IMG/VR virus record: IMGVR_UViG_3300035189_000005
Coordinates: 1-64,000 of that record
Strand: one strand, 5' to 3'
Source of the DNA: a virus
Length of the DNA stretch: 64,000 nt
Under the pieces are notes generated by a model, which was not told where the DNA came from, did not search any database, and saw only the letters and a program-made list of their open reading frames with translations. Shown here in pieces: positions 8,221 to 17,214 of the stretch. The position numbers were made by a program, and so were the translations under genes. Every line of letters begins with the position of its first letter. Within the stretch, counting starts at the first letter, position 1.

Positions 8221-10092
8221 TTACTTCAGGTGCTTAGCCAGATCGTCGCCAGCATCAGCAGACAGACCCAGGGCTTCCCATCCTTTCTTGGCCTTCTTCT
8301 TGAAGTTCATCACGGATTGAGCATTCGTCCGTGATGGGTCCTTCTTGAATTCAGCCCAGAGCTTGATGGCCTGTTCGGCCTGAGTCAGCTTCCCAGGCAC
8401 TTGGTTGGGAATGCTTGGGGCTCTCAGCGTACTGTCAGCTCTTTTGGTGGGTGCCTTGCCTTTGGTCCTTGACGCCGAACTGGAATCAGCCTTCTTCACC
8501 TTCACAGGCTTGACGGCTTTCTTCACAGCCTTGGTTTCCAGGACAGGTTCGCCATTGGCTACCAGACCGATGGCCTTGTCGAAGATTGGAGCTGCCACAC
8601 CCAGGTCAATCCAGCTACGCTTCGAGGACTTCTTGTAGTCAACCAGTGCTTTCGCATTCGCGTAGCACGGGTTCTTCTCGAATTCCTCGACCAGCACGTC
8701 AACTGGACGGCGTTTGCTACCTGGAACAGCAGCATTATGCACCGTCTCAGTGGCAGGTTCATCGGCATTGGTCTGAACCAACTGGTCACGGTTACCCAGG
8801 CCCAGGTCACGAGCATCCACCATAGCTGCTTCAGCGTTTACTTCTGGCAGGCTGTCCAGGGATTGAGCTGACAGGCTTTCGTCCATCACCACTTCAGTAG
8901 CTGCACCTACTGGTGTGATGATCAGACCCGCACCGTACTGACCAGTGATCTCGACGGTCTCGATCACTGCGGTGTGGTTACCGGCCATGACATTGCCCAG
9001 TAGGGTTTTGTCATTGAGTGGCTTGTTGTAGGTCACTGCATCGTGATCTGCCTGGGTCAGCTCGGCCACAATGAAGTAGCCCTTGGCACGCAGTTTCCGT
9101 GCATCACTGTGTGGAACAGCGATGACATCTTCAGGTGCCAGCTTGCACAGCACGCAGACGTTGCCACTGAAGGAACTCAGGTAGTCACGTCGAGCGATGT
9201 GCAGACCGTTGGAGCAGTCACGGCTACGGTTCGGGTCAACCAGCTTCTCGGCCATGAAGACCTTGGAGCCAACCCGTTGCTTGACCTTCTTGCTGTGGCA
9301 ATCCACATACCCGTCGCCATCACGCATCAGACGTTTGTACACCAGTACGGTGCCGTCATCAGCGATTGGCAGTTCGCCTTTCTCCATGAACTTCAGGAGA
9401 TCGGCTACCGAGTGAGCACGCTCAACGGTTGCCAGACGGCGGAAGAAGTTCGTCACACCGGTAGCCGAACCCATCTTGGCAGCCAGGGCCTGCAATTGGA
9501 CTTCGATTTGATCGACGCCCGGAATCACAGTTTTCCCGTCAACGATAGCCACAACAGTGGTGTTGTCGTCTTCCACCTGGAATGCAACAGTTTCGGAGCT
9601 GGCCGCATTTGCCATGATTTCGGCAACTGCTGCTTCACCACGGGTTTGTACTGGGCTTTGTTCATCGACATCGCCCTCCACATCCAGTTCGATGGGCGCA
9701 GCAACCGGTTGGGCCAGTTGGTTCACCAGTTGTTCGGTCTTTTCCAGAGCCGACTCTTTTTCAGGCAGATTGCCCACCTTGATTGGCAAGATCGGTTCAG
9801 CGAACTTCTGCACGATCTCGGCCAGCTTGGCCTTGGCAACGCGGAAGAACTTGACGAAGCCATTCATCGACTTCTCGGCTTCCGCATAGTGGCTGTGAAG
9901 GGTGAAGTCTTCGTCGTTCAGGTCCACGAACACAGGCTCACCACGGGCTTGCTTGCGTTCCAGTTCCGGTACGACCTTGCTGACCAGATCGCGAATGCGA
10001 GGGTCACCCTGGGGGATGATGATGGTCTGGCCGTCGGCCTTATACATCGTCAGGTTTTGCGTATCAACGATGACGCAGATGATGCGGGTCAT
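8221..10092 (-). CDS. rIIB-like protein
   Basis: The 623-residue protein contains the rIIB core around residues 220-350: FFRRLATVERAHSVADLL, LPIADDGTVLVYKRL and a conserved RSRDCSNGLHIARRDYL segment. The C-terminal 200 residues are lysine/alanine-rich and probably disordered, with two related repeats near AKALVDYKKSSKRSWIDLG and AQSVMNFKKKAKKGWEALG. In T4, rIIA and rIIB act together at the membrane against host exclusion. It sits directly downstream of the rIIA-like gene, 15 bases apart. Start ATG is preceded by GAGGA. Confidence 0.9.
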   Translation of the reverse strand: MTRIICVIVDTQNLTMYKADGQTIIIPQGDPRIRDLVSKVVPELERKQARGEPVFVDLNDEDFTLHSHYAEAEKSMNGFVKFFRVAKAKLAEIVQKFAEPILPIKVGNLPEKESALEKTEQLVNQLAQPVAAPIELDVEGDVDEQSPVQTRGEAAVAEIMANAASSETVAFQVEDDNTTVVAIVDGKTVIPGVDQIEVQLQALAAKMGSATGVTNFFRRLATVERAHSVADLLKFMEKGELPIADDGTVLVYKRLMRDGDGYVDCHSKKVKQRVGSKVFMAEKLVDPNRSRDCSNGLHIARRDYLSSFSGNVCVLCKLAPEDVIAVPHSDARKLRAKGYFIVAELTQADHDAVTYNKPLNDKTLLGNVMAGNHTAVIETVEITGQYGAGLIITPVGAATEVVMDESLSAQSLDSLPEVNAEAAMVDARDLGLGNRDQLVQTNADEPATETVHNAAVPGSKRRPVDVLVEEFEKNPCYANAKALVDYKKSSKRSWIDLGVAAPIFDKAIGLVANGEPVLETKAVKKAVKPVKVKKADSSSASRTKGKAPTKRADSTLRAPSIPNQVPGKLTQAEQAIKLWAEFKKDPSRTNAQSVMNFKKKAKKGWEALGLSADAGDDLAKHLK

Positions 10093-10106
10093 GTGAAAAA
10101 TCCTCG

Positions 10107-12596
10107 TTAATTGAACAGTTTACGAACGAGTTCGTAAGGGATGTTGGTTTGTGGGCTTCCCGGTGCATGGCACGAGAGCGCAGCGGCCAGTTGGTTCAGG
10201 TTCAGGTACTTGGCCCAAGGCGATGCAGCCATATCCCGAGGGATACTATACGTCTGCGGGCTGCGCTTGACTTTGCTTGCAATGACGTAAGACTTAGGCA
10301 AACGTTCCCTCACGACACGTTCAGACCTTTCGCTGCTGTCCTTGAAGAACTTCAGCAACATCTGAGTGTCAGCCGAGACCGAGAAACGCAATCCGAGATC
10401 CTTGACCAGATCTTCATGACCCACAGCAGCTTCAAGCAACTTGGCTGCATTGGTCTCCAGATTGGAATGGCTTTCATAACTTTCCAAGTGCCGGTTAAAC
10501 GCCAACCAACGTGGGAAGTCCTTAGCCGTGGAAAGCTTGTCATCCACATGCTGATAGATGTAAGTCTTCAACTCGGGTACTCCTTTTTTAGTCAGGACTT
10601 CAGCCTGCATGGAAGTTACGACAGCAATTTGCTTGCCGAACATTTTGTAAGCGAGTAAGGATGCTACATCGCTCATATCAGTGAGGCGCTCTGCCCCTTG
10701 TACTTTGGTTCGGCACGCAGTCCAAGCAATCGGTTTCAAGACCGATTCTTCTGGCTTGCCATGCTCACGAGCATGACTGAGCAGGAAAGACCCATCTTCT
10801 GGGTTATATGCATCAGCCAGAGTCAGATAACCCTTACGCTTTGGCTTTGGTGGTTTAGGTGCCGCAGGAACAGCATCAGGATCGACCAACTTTTCAGCAC
10901 GGGGTTTTGCTTCCAATCCATACTCATGGATCTCGAACCCAGCATCTGCAAAAGTCTTGCGAATGCTGTCATGGTTCTTTGGATGGGCGGGCATCATGTA
11001 GATGTACCAGCCACCCAAGTGAGACACGTCATAACGCAGCATGTGATACAGCCGCTCATGGATTGCAGTCTTGTTACGAACCAACAGTACCTTTGGTTCC
11101 ATCCAATCAAGTGCATCTTGAATATCGCCCACTACCAAGTTCTTGGTAGGAGTTAACTGGATGTTGCCAAATGACACATTCTTACGCTGAGCTACACCGA
11201 ACCTATCCGGGCTGATGTTCTCATTTGCCAATACCTTTGCCTTGACGGGCAAAACGTAAAAACGTTGAATCAACGATTCCACACTTCGCCATATTTGGTT
11301 ATGGCGATGAGTCCTCCTGCTGTGTGTGTGCCAATGAACGGACATTTCATGCATCAATTTCTTGACATATTTAATGTCATACGAATTCAGATCACCGTTA
11401 CTGACCCAATGGCGAAGACGTTTCAACATCATCGTCATAGGATCAACACCACTCTCCGAACGTTCACGGTGCAGAATGCTACTAATAGACGCACGACGCA
11501 CAGTGTATGCAAATGGCCCACTCTCGTGGTCATCGCCCATGAATGGGAAACGAATACGAGATACATCTAGACCATTTGTGATGGTATTAGGAACCCTGGC
11601 CAGATCTTGCAGTTTGACTGCTTGGTTCACCCTCCAACGCATAACCTCCTTCGTTGATTTGTTTGCCCGTGTGATTTCTCCCACGTTGAACTTTGCCAGT
11701 AACGACTTGATTGTCGCCACTGTTCCTTCAGTCAAGATTAACGATTCACGGGATGGCTGAATCGATACGCTGTCTGGCGGGCAGGCGAAGATGATGTTGG
11801 CCGAGTTCCACAAATTACCGATGGCTGTATCAACTCGGTCCCAGTCTTCTATGTAAGATGCATCCCGTGGAATTGGGTACACCACATTGCCGTATCGCAC
11901 ATTGATGCGAGTTGTCAGGGTGCCATCGAAGGAGTTGATAATGTAGCCAGTTGGACTAGCTGACAGAGGCAATACTTCAATTGGCTTTTGCCCGTTGATG
12001 CTGACTGGGATTTCACCCAGAGTTGCGACTTCCTTCACGAGATCCAGGAAGTTATCACGGTCCCTAGGCTTCAATGCCATGGTGACGGTTATGCCACTTT
12101 CTTCCGTTGGCAAGCTGATGATCTTGTTGATCGCTGGCTTGCCGCCCTTCGCCATGGATGACTTGGAGATACGGTAAATGGTCTTGACGCCTGCGTGACA
12201 ACTGATGACTTCGAAGTTGTCCGTGTAGGCGAACGGTGCTTTGGAACCAAGACCGAAACCACCAGTGACTGTTGAGTCGTCACGCTTGGTGGAGTTGCCA
12301 TAGGTCCCATAGATCTCACCGATCTTTTCATGCGGGATGCCGAGACCACTGTCCTTGATGGAGATCTCGGTGTCACTGATGGTGATCATCAGTGGTTTGT
12401 CCGTGGTCCCGGCAGAGATATTGCCGTCCCAACCGTTGCACATGATCTCACGCACTGCGGCTAGTTTCGGGTAGGTGTACAGGGCAGTAGAGAGGATGTG
12501 CATCAGCGCAGAGCTGTCACTCACACCCATCTCAACCGTTTCTTGGTTGCCGATCACTGCGTGAGTGATTTGGTCGGACTGCTGGCTGACTTGCAT
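10107..12596 (-). CDS. rIIA-like protein with GHKL ATPase domain
   Basis: The N-terminal domain carries the GHKL ATP-binding boxes: the N box REIMCNGWDGN (about residues 45-55), the G1 box KDSGLGIP (about 76) and the G2 box GGFGLGSKAPF (about 104). The full length is 829 residues, matching rIIA-like proteins of N4-type phages. It is thought to act with rIIB in early takeover or exclusion resistance; the mechanism is not known. ATG at 12596 has GGAG upstream, and the rIIB-like gene follows directly. Confidence 0.93.
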   Translation of the reverse strand: MQVSQQSDQITHAVIGNQETVEMGVSDSSALMHILSTALYTYPKLAAVREIMCNGWDGNISAGTTDKPLMITISDTEISIKDSGLGIPHEKIGEIYGTYGNSTKRDDSTVTGGFGLGSKAPFAYTDNFEVISCHAGVKTIYRISKSSMAKGGKPAINKIISLPTEESGITVTMALKPRDRDNFLDLVKEVATLGEIPVSINGQKPIEVLPLSASPTGYIINSFDGTLTTRINVRYGNVVYPIPRDASYIEDWDRVDTAIGNLWNSANIIFACPPDSVSIQPSRESLILTEGTVATIKSLLAKFNVGEITRANKSTKEVMRWRVNQAVKLQDLARVPNTITNGLDVSRIRFPFMGDDHESGPFAYTVRRASISSILHRERSESGVDPMTMMLKRLRHWVSNGDLNSYDIKYVKKLMHEMSVHWHTHSRRTHRHNQIWRSVESLIQRFYVLPVKAKVLANENISPDRFGVAQRKNVSFGNIQLTPTKNLVVGDIQDALDWMEPKVLLVRNKTAIHERLYHMLRYDVSHLGGWYIYMMPAHPKNHDSIRKTFADAGFEIHEYGLEAKPRAEKLVDPDAVPAAPKPPKPKRKGYLTLADAYNPEDGSFLLSHAREHGKPEESVLKPIAWTACRTKVQGAERLTDMSDVASLLAYKMFGKQIAVVTSMQAEVLTKKGVPELKTYIYQHVDDKLSTAKDFPRWLAFNRHLESYESHSNLETNAAKLLEAAVGHEDLVKDLGLRFSVSADTQMLLKFFKDSSERSERVVRERLPKSYVIASKVKRSPQTYSIPRDMAASPWAKYLNLNQLAAALSCHAPGSPQTNIPYELVRKLFN

Positions 12597-12611
12597 GGAC
12601 TTACTCCTTAA

Positions 12612-12863
12612 TTAGAAAGGGGAATCTTCTTCGCCCAGCAACTTCTCGATTGAGTTGGGGCTCACTTCAGGTTCCGGTGGTGGCTTGGGTTTGAAGGCAG
12701 GAAACGATGACATATCGAAAGTCTCCGCTGGATACTCCTTCACCTTCTTTTTCTTGGGTCGATAACTATCTCGACCATAACGGGGAATCGACGTATAAGC
12801 GCCTCGACCTTCAAACAGATCATCGAGCATGCGGTCGATAGCGTCATCTGCCATCTCGCCCAT
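12612..12863 (-). CDS. small proline/lysine-rich protein, 83 aa, unknown
   Basis: Acidic N-terminus (ADDAIDRMLDDL) followed by a basic stretch (RPKKKKVKEY) and a proline-rich tail. It looks largely disordered. It sits immediately upstream of the rIIA-like gene with its own GGAG site. No function is suggested by the sequence. Confidence 0.65.
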   Translation of the reverse strand: MGEMADDAIDRMLDDLFEGRGAYTSIPRYGRDSYRPKKKKVKEYPAETFDMSSFPAFKPKPPPEPEVSPNSIEKLLGEEDSPF

Positions 12864-12866
12864 GAC

Positions 12867-13082
12867 CTACTCCTTGATCTCTTTCAGATCACGCAGAGGG
12901 TGGGTGAAGAATGGGTAAGTCCCATCCGGCTTCAGACTGACACTGACAAACTGATGCCCATGAGCACGGGTGTCATCACGAGCACCGCCGTAGTCACATT
13001 GAGTGCAGGCATAGACAGTTGTGCCGATGACCGCTTCAGGTTCCAGCGAACTGCTGGTCTTCATTTCGAACTTGCGTACCAT
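12867..13082 (-). CDS. small CxxC protein, 71 aa, unknown
   Basis: ATG at 13082 has AAGGAG at ideal spacing; the longer frame to 13103 is not supported. It contains a single CTQC pair with nearby histidines (RAHGHQF), which may bind one metal ion, perhaps as a zinc ribbon half. Its stop nearly abuts the next gene. Function unknown. Confidence 0.65.
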   Translation of the reverse strand: MVRKFEMKTSSSLEPEAVIGTTVYACTQCDYGGARDDTRAHGHQFVSVSLKPDGTYPFFTHPLRDLKEIKE

Positions 13083-13109
13083 GTAATTTCTCCTTTGGTT
13101 CAAGAGTTG

Positions 13110-13132
13110 AATACCCCCTCATTGCTGAAGGG
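13110..13132 (-). terminator. hairpin downstream of thyX
   Basis: CCCC/GGGG-based hairpin with an 11-base loop lying 22 bases past the thyX stop on the minus strand. It lacks a clean T run, so it may attenuate or stabilise the mRNA rather than fully terminate. Confidence 0.4.
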
Positions 13133-13153
13133 GCAGTAGCCACAAAAACGATA

Positions 13154-14071
13154 TCAACGGGTGGTCACGTTCTCGCCGACAAGAAGCTTGCGGTGTTGAA
13201 TCCAGCCGGATAGGTTGCCGTGCAGTTCAGGATTTTCCCAACCGCTATACAGATCCCGATCTTCTGGGCAGTAAATGTCTGGACGTGCTTGGTGCTCAGT
13301 CGGACTGGCGTGCAGTGGATTGGAGCCTACCAAACGATTGAACAGTTCCAGGTCCCCATCGATAGTTGGATTGAGCTTGTCGTGGGTCAGATAGCTGGTA
13401 CGGGCACAACGGGCTGTGGACATCTTGATCAGCACGTTGTAAACCTCAACCGGCTTTGGCATGTCACGAGTGATGCGCCCCACTTGCAACATTCGCTCGA
13501 CAACTGCGTACTCAACGTCCACGTCGATGAAAGGTAAATGCCATTGACCGGGTTGCAGCAACACGGGTTGGTTGGTGTCCAGCTCTTCCTTGATTTGCCG
13601 GGCCAACTCGGCAATCTCAGGTTGAGCATCCGGGTGATCACGCAGGTGCAGGAAGTTATTCCACTCAGTGGCAGTTACCACCACAGTGATATGAGCCCAT
13701 GGCTCAATGACTCGGTTCACAATCTGCTTGTGCAAGCCCAGGTCATTCAGCATCTGCGCTGTGTTTACAGCTTTCTGCATGCCATCCAACCACACACGCA
13801 TGGCTTCGCGTTGCTGATCGATGGACAGCTCGTGAGCTGCTTGCATGCCTTTCTGGTTCATGCCCCAGTAAATCGGCATGGCCGGGTCATCAATGACCGC
13901 TTGGATCATCTTCTCGACCGGAATGGCACGACTGGAACTGGCGTTGCGGGAGAACACACGGTGAGTCATGAACTCAGCGTGGACGAAGCGAGGGTAACGC
14001 AACAGCATGGTGGTCAAGCGTTTGCCTGCCGGGCTGATGCTGTCAGCAATGGTCTGTGTGGAGATAGTCAC
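13154..14071 (-). CDS. thyX: flavin-dependent thymidylate synthase ThyX
   Basis: Residues about 36-48 read THRVFSRNASSSR, the ThyX motif (RHRxxSxNxxSxR in cellular members, with T in place of the first R here). Further conserved parts are the substrate helix TEWNNFLHLRDHPDAQPEI (about 133-152) and RCARTSYL near the C-terminus. It makes dTMP from dUMP using FAD and methylene-tetrahydrofolate, supplying thymidine for phage replication alongside the dCTP-deaminase-like enzyme. The start is GTG at 14071 with AAGGAG upstream. At 305 aa it is longer than typical bacterial ThyX, which fits phage forms. Confidence 0.92.
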   Translation of the reverse strand: MTISTQTIADSISPAGKRLTTMLLRYPRFVHAEFMTHRVFSRNASSSRAIPVEKMIQAVIDDPAMPIYWGMNQKGMQAAHELSIDQQREAMRVWLDGMQKAVNTAQMLNDLGLHKQIVNRVIEPWAHITVVVTATEWNNFLHLRDHPDAQPEIAELARQIKEELDTNQPVLLQPGQWHLPFIDVDVEYAVVERMLQVGRITRDMPKPVEVYNVLIKMSTARCARTSYLTHDKLNPTIDGDLELFNRLVGSNPLHASPTEHQARPDIYCPEDRDLYSGWENPELHGNLSGWIQHRKLLVGENVTTR

Positions 14072-14109
14072 GATGGACTCCTTGGTTGATGAAAAAATTC
14101 AAGACAATA

Positions 14110-14140
14110 AAAAATCCCCCTCACTTAGAGGGGGATTTTT
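14110..14140 (-). terminator. rho-independent terminator upstream of thyX
   Basis: Perfect 13-base inverted repeat (AAAAATCCCCCTC/GAGGGGGATTTTT) with a five-base loop. T runs exist on both sides, so it could work in either direction; the leftward role is after the exported 102-aa protein gene. Confidence 0.85.
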
Positions 14141-14165
14141 CGTAGCAGGCCAGGCCGAATGTGGT

Positions 14166-14474
14166 TTAGCTCAGGAAGAGACTGACCGTACTGCCGGTCG
14201 TGCCCTGGGCCACCTCGTCGGCGGAAGCTTGCAGGTAATCATGGCTATCTTTCATGAGACCGACGACACGGGATTGTCCCGTTCGCTCGGCCTCGGCCAT
14301 GTAGGCCTGCTTGACCGCGAAGTCAGCGGTACTGGCGCCGTAGGCACCCAGGTCGGCGACGATGTGGCGGAGGGTGTGGCCGTAGTGGACCGGATCGGTT
14401 GCAGCGTATGCGAAGGAGCCGAAGCAGGCAGCAACTGCCAGACAACAGTAACGGAGTACGCGAGAGATCATCAT
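14166..14474 (-). CDS. small exported protein, 102 aa
   Basis: The N-terminus (MMISRVLRYCCLAVAACFG, then SFAYAAT) is a classic Sec signal peptide with probable cleavage after AYA. The mature part of about 75 residues is helical, with no cysteines and no metal motif. An exported phage protein between metabolic genes may act in the periplasm, for example on superinfection or envelope stress; that is inference. AGAGGA precedes the start. Confidence 0.75.
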   Translation of the reverse strand: MMISRVLRYCCLAVAACFGSFAYAATDPVHYGHTLRHIVADLGAYGASTADFAVKQAYMAEAERTGQSRVVGLMKDSHDYLQASADEVAQGTTGSTVSLFLS

Positions 14475-14555
14475 GATCTTTTTCCTCTTGGTTCAGTGGG
14501 TTGGTATTGCAAGGAGGGACAGTATGCCCCTCAGTTTACATCTAACGCAACGCTG

Positions 14556-15002
14556 TCAGTGCAGCTTGCCGCGCTTTACTTCAACGACTTGCACGCCCAG
14601 GGCTTCCAGCAGGCCACGGAGAGCCGGAGGAACTGGTGGGTGTACTTCGCCGCAGTCCGGGCAACGCTCATCGGCAGGAGCTTCAGCAGCTTGCCGTGGA
14701 GCTTGAGCAGCAGTGTCCTCGATCTCGGTGCCGAAATTCAGCAGCCAAGAGTTTCGGCCATCGTGATTGGCCGGGAGCTGATTGATCAGGCCTTCAGCCC
14801 AACGGATTGCTTCCCGCTCTTTGCTGAGCTTGGCCGAATTAGCTTCGGCTTTGGCAGGTTGCAGGGGTTCCAGCAGGGTAGCGATGGCAGTAGTCACCAG
14901 CTTGAGGGTGCCGGTTTCGTTGGCGGCATACAGGGCTTGAACCAAAGGGGCCAAGTTGGCCGCTTCTTGTGCACCGAACAGGTCATCTTCGTTATAGGAC
15001 AT
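14556..15002 (-). CDS. unknown protein with CxxC and long helix, 148 aa
   Basis: ATG at 15002 (MSYNEDD) has GGAGA upstream. The first two thirds are helical and alanine-rich; the C-terminus has RCPDCGEVHPP, a likely half zinc site. It sits alone between two terminators. Function is not recognisable. Confidence 0.7.
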   Translation of the reverse strand: MSYNEDDLFGAQEAANLAPLVQALYAANETGTLKLVTTAIATLLEPLQPAKAEANSAKLSKEREAIRWAEGLINQLPANHDGRNSWLLNFGTEIEDTAAQAPRQAAEAPADERCPDCGEVHPPVPPALRGLLEALGVQVVEVKRGKLH

Positions 15003-15050
15003 TGGATGTATCTCCATGGTTTAGGGTTATTTACGGGGCAGATAACCCCC

Positions 15051-15084
15051 AAGAAAGCAATCGGAGTATGCCTCCCCGATTGCT
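15051..15084 (-). terminator. rho-independent terminator
   Basis: Nine-base stem AGCAATCGG/CCGATTGCT with an 11-base loop and a TTTCTT tail in the leftward direction, just past the stop of the 15096-15530 gene. Confidence 0.8.
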
Positions 15085-15095
15085 CAGGGAGGGCG

Positions 15096-15530
15096 TTACT
15101 TGAGGCATTCCTTCAGCTCACTGATGAGTGCGGTGTCCACAGCCATCAGGGGAACCCGACGACCAGTAACCAAGCTGGTCAGTTTGATGTTGGTATGACG
15201 GGCATTTTCAGCGATCTTCTCGGCCAGATCCTGAAGTTCTTTGACTTCTTCAGGGTTCATGCCATGGATCAGGTGAACGATTTCTTCCAGCTCTTCATCG
15301 TGACGAAGGTGGATCACATCGTCATCGATTTCATGGGCTTTCAGTTCTTCAGTCAGAGCATGGATCTCCTTGTGCATGCTCTCCACTTCACCCCACAGCT
15401 TGGAGAAGTTCTGGCTACGAGCAGTGTTTTGGGAACACAACCGTAACCGATTCTTCACTTCATCCAGCTTGCTAATGAGGCTGTTCACATCCACCTCATA
15501 AACACCAGTCAATTGCATTTTCTCACTCAT
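15096..15530 (-). CDS. coiled-coil protein, 144 aa, unknown
   Basis: ATG at 15530 follows GAAGGTGAG; the longer frame to 15539 starts at GTG and is less likely. The sequence is strongly helical and rich in Glu/Lys/Leu with heptad-like spacing (LWGEVESMHKEIHALTEEL), so a coiled coil is likely. Two histidine-bearing acidic segments follow. It overlaps the small zinc-finger-like gene upstream by eight bases. Confidence 0.7.
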   Translation of the reverse strand: MSEKMQLTGVYEVDVNSLISKLDEVKNRLRLCSQNTARSQNFSKLWGEVESMHKEIHALTEELKAHEIDDDVIHLRHDEELEEIVHLIHGMNPEEVKELQDLAEKIAENARHTNIKLTSLVTGRRVPLMAVDTALISELKECLK

Positions 15531-15687
15531 TTTGCTCACCTTCAGCCAGTTGTTTGATCAATCGCCTGTTCTTTCGAGTCCTGCACCTTCCCCGACAATA
15601 CACATGCTTCGCATTGGTGGAATGGAAGAACTCACCACACTCAAGGCACTCCTTGAGCTTGCTCCCACACATGACACATCGCTTCAT
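15523..15687 (-). CDS. small zinc-finger-like protein, 54 aa
   Basis: ATG at 15687 with GGGAGAGG upstream was chosen over an upstream start at 15741. The protein has paired cysteine knuckles CVMCGSKLKECLECG and a further CRGRC with histidines, ending in a basic tail. This is a small metal-binding, probably nucleic-acid-binding protein. It is the first gene of the leftward group next to the divergent plus-strand island. Confidence 0.7.
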   Translation of the reverse strand: MKRCVMCGSKLKECLECGEFFHSTNAKHVYCRGRCRTRKNRRLIKQLAEGEQNE

Positions 15688-15795
15688 GGAGCCTCTCCCT
15701 GAGAACCCGCCACTCAGGTATACGCCCTTGCCGCTAAGCACGTAAACGTCGGCTGTAACGGTTGATCGTCACATTTTCTGGGAGCTGATCTGGGC

Positions 15796-15842
15796 CGGAT
15801 TTTTAGGAGGAATATCAGTTGGCGGTATTCCTAAATCTATCC
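15796..15842 (+). promoter_or_regulatory. imperfect hairpin in the leader of the plus-strand island
   Basis: CCGGAT/ATCCGG and inner GGAATA/TATTCC arms form a long interrupted stem just upstream of the glycine-rich gene. The 5' arm contains a perfect AGGAGG ribosome site at 15805-15810 followed by a TTG at 15819, which opens a 15-codon frame whose stop overlaps the next gene's start region. Pairing would hide that ribosome site. This could be translational control by a leader peptide; it is only a structural inference. Confidence 0.4.
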
Positions 15843-15858
15843 GGTGTAGGTGAACAAA

Positions 15859-16656
15859 ATGACTGATGTAATCGAAATGGTAGGCGGTGGCGGTATGGGC
15901 GCAGGTGGCATTGGCCTGGGTGCAGGTCTTGGTGGTGGTTTGCTCGGCGGTATCCTCGCGGGTGCTCTGTTCGGTCGCAATGGCGGCGGGTTGTTTGGCG
16001 GTAACGGCGATGGTGCCGGGGCAGGTGCAGCCGTGAGTCTCCAAAATTCCATCGACACCTCGACCATCATGACCGCTCTGGGCAACATCCAGGCAGCTGT
16101 TCCACTGGCCGAATCGCAAGTGCAACTGGCTCTGGCCGGTGTGCAAAGCGATCTGTCGAGCCAAGCCCTGAACCAGACCATTGCTCTGCAAGCCCAAGGC
16201 TTCAACTCGCAATTGGCTTCCCAGGCTGGCTTCAACAGCGTCGGCGACAAGGTTGACAACCTCGCTGCTGCCAACGCCCTGGCTATCGCCACCAACCAGT
16301 TCAACTGCGTGACTGCCACGCAGGTTGATGGCGAGAAGACTCGTGCACTGATCAACTCGATCAACGAGTCGAACCTGAACCGCATCATCACCACCCAAGC
16401 TGCTGAGATCGCTGCTCTGCAAAACGAGGGTGCTCGTGCCTCCGACCGTCATGGTGTGGAAGTGACCATGATCAACAACCAGAACCAAAACCAGATGCAA
16501 TTCCAGCAACAGGCTCAGGTTCTGAACACCTTGGCACACGTCCTGGCTGATGTTAGCCAAGTGGCTCGTGCTACCAACTCGAACGTTATCGTGGGCAACA
16601 CTGGTGCCAGCACTACCGGCGCACAGACTGCCTCTCCGACCAACGTACGGGCGTAA
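15859..16656 (+). CDS. glycine-rich, coil-forming protein on its own plus-strand island
   Basis: ATG at 15859 has AGGTGA seven bases upstream; a GTG at 15850 is less favoured. Residues about 8-60 are extremely rich in Gly, Ala and Leu (glycine-zipper type, able to pack as helices or enter membrane), followed by about 150 residues of Ala/Gln/Asn-rich helix. One cysteine is present. It is transcribed against its neighbours, in the direction of the late genes, with a second small gene and a terminator. A virion or late membrane-associated role is inferred from orientation and composition only. Confidence 0.8.
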   Translation: MTDVIEMVGGGGMGAGGIGLGAGLGGGLLGGILAGALFGRNGGGLFGGNGDGAGAGAAVSLQNSIDTSTIMTALGNIQAAVPLAESQVQLALAGVQSDLSSQALNQTIALQAQGFNSQLASQAGFNSVGDKVDNLAAANALAIATNQFNCVTATQVDGEKTRALINSINESNLNRIITTQAAEIAALQNEGARASDRHGVEVTMINNQNQNQMQFQQQAQVLNTLAHVLADVSQVARATNSNVIVGNTGASTTGAQTASPTNVRA

Positions 16657-16674
16657 CCCTGGGGGAATGTCGCG

Positions 16675-16992
16675 ATGAACCAGCTCCAGCAAGTGTCGAA
16701 CATGTTGCAGAGTTATCAGGCTGAGATGAACAAAATGCAACAGTACATCAACAGCATTGGTAAAGCTTCTGCCCCTGTTGCCGCACAGCCTGCTGATACC
16801 GGCCTTACTGCTGGCCTCGGTGAACCGGACCAATTGACTACGGAGCAGCACAAAATGCTTCTAGGTCTGTTCAAGTCCTTCATCAGTGACAGCAAGCGGG
16901 ATGGTGCGCAGGAGCTTACGGCTGGGCTGACCAAGTTTGGTCGGTTTGCCCAGTCGGAGTTCGACAAATTAACGGCTAAACCCCAAGCGTAA
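16675..16992 (+). CDS. small helical protein, 105 aa, partner of the glycine-rich protein
   Basis: It starts 18 bases after the glycine-rich gene, with GGGGGA before ATG. The N-terminal 30 residues (QQVSNMLQSYQAEMNKMQQY) are amphipathic helix, then a short Ala/Pro linker, then a helical C-terminal half. The pair forms a two-gene operon closed by a bidirectional terminator. Function unknown. Confidence 0.75.
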   Translation: MNQLQQVSNMLQSYQAEMNKMQQYINSIGKASAPVAAQPADTGLTAGLGEPDQLTTEQHKMLLGLFKSFISDSKRDGAQELTAGLTKFGRFAQSEFDKLTAKPQA

Positions 16993-17018
16993 AAAGAAGG
17001 CCCCCACAAGGGGCCTTC
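16991..17018. terminator. bidirectional terminator between convergent genes
   Basis: Nine-base stem GAAGGCCCC/GGGGCCTTC with loop CACAA. The leftward strand continues into TTCTTTTT, so it clearly ends the minus-strand genes; it also follows the plus-strand island by a few bases. Confidence 0.85.
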
Positions 17019-17019
17019 C

Positions 17020-17214
17020 TCATTTCAGCATGTTGGACATCCAAGACTGGAAGTTCTCTTCCGAGACTACCTGTCCTTCGCAGTTCTCTATCATGTAACC
17101 GACGAACCGTTCCCAGATCTCCATATCCTTGACCTTCTGGGTCAACTCGATAATGGTTTTCTTCTGGGCATCATTCATCTGTTCCAGAGTTCGTTTGACT
17201 TCACCAGTTGCCAT
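17020..17214 (-). CDS. small helical protein, 64 aa, unknown
   Basis: ATG at 17214 follows GAGGTGG. Charged helical N-terminal half (RTLEQMNDAQKKTIIELTQK) and a C-terminal half with aromatic residues. It is the last gene of a tightly overlapping set of four small genes ending at the convergent terminator. Confidence 0.65.
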   Translation of the reverse strand: MATGEVKRTLEQMNDAQKKTIIELTQKVKDMEIWERFVGYMIENCEGQVVSEENFQSWMSNMLK

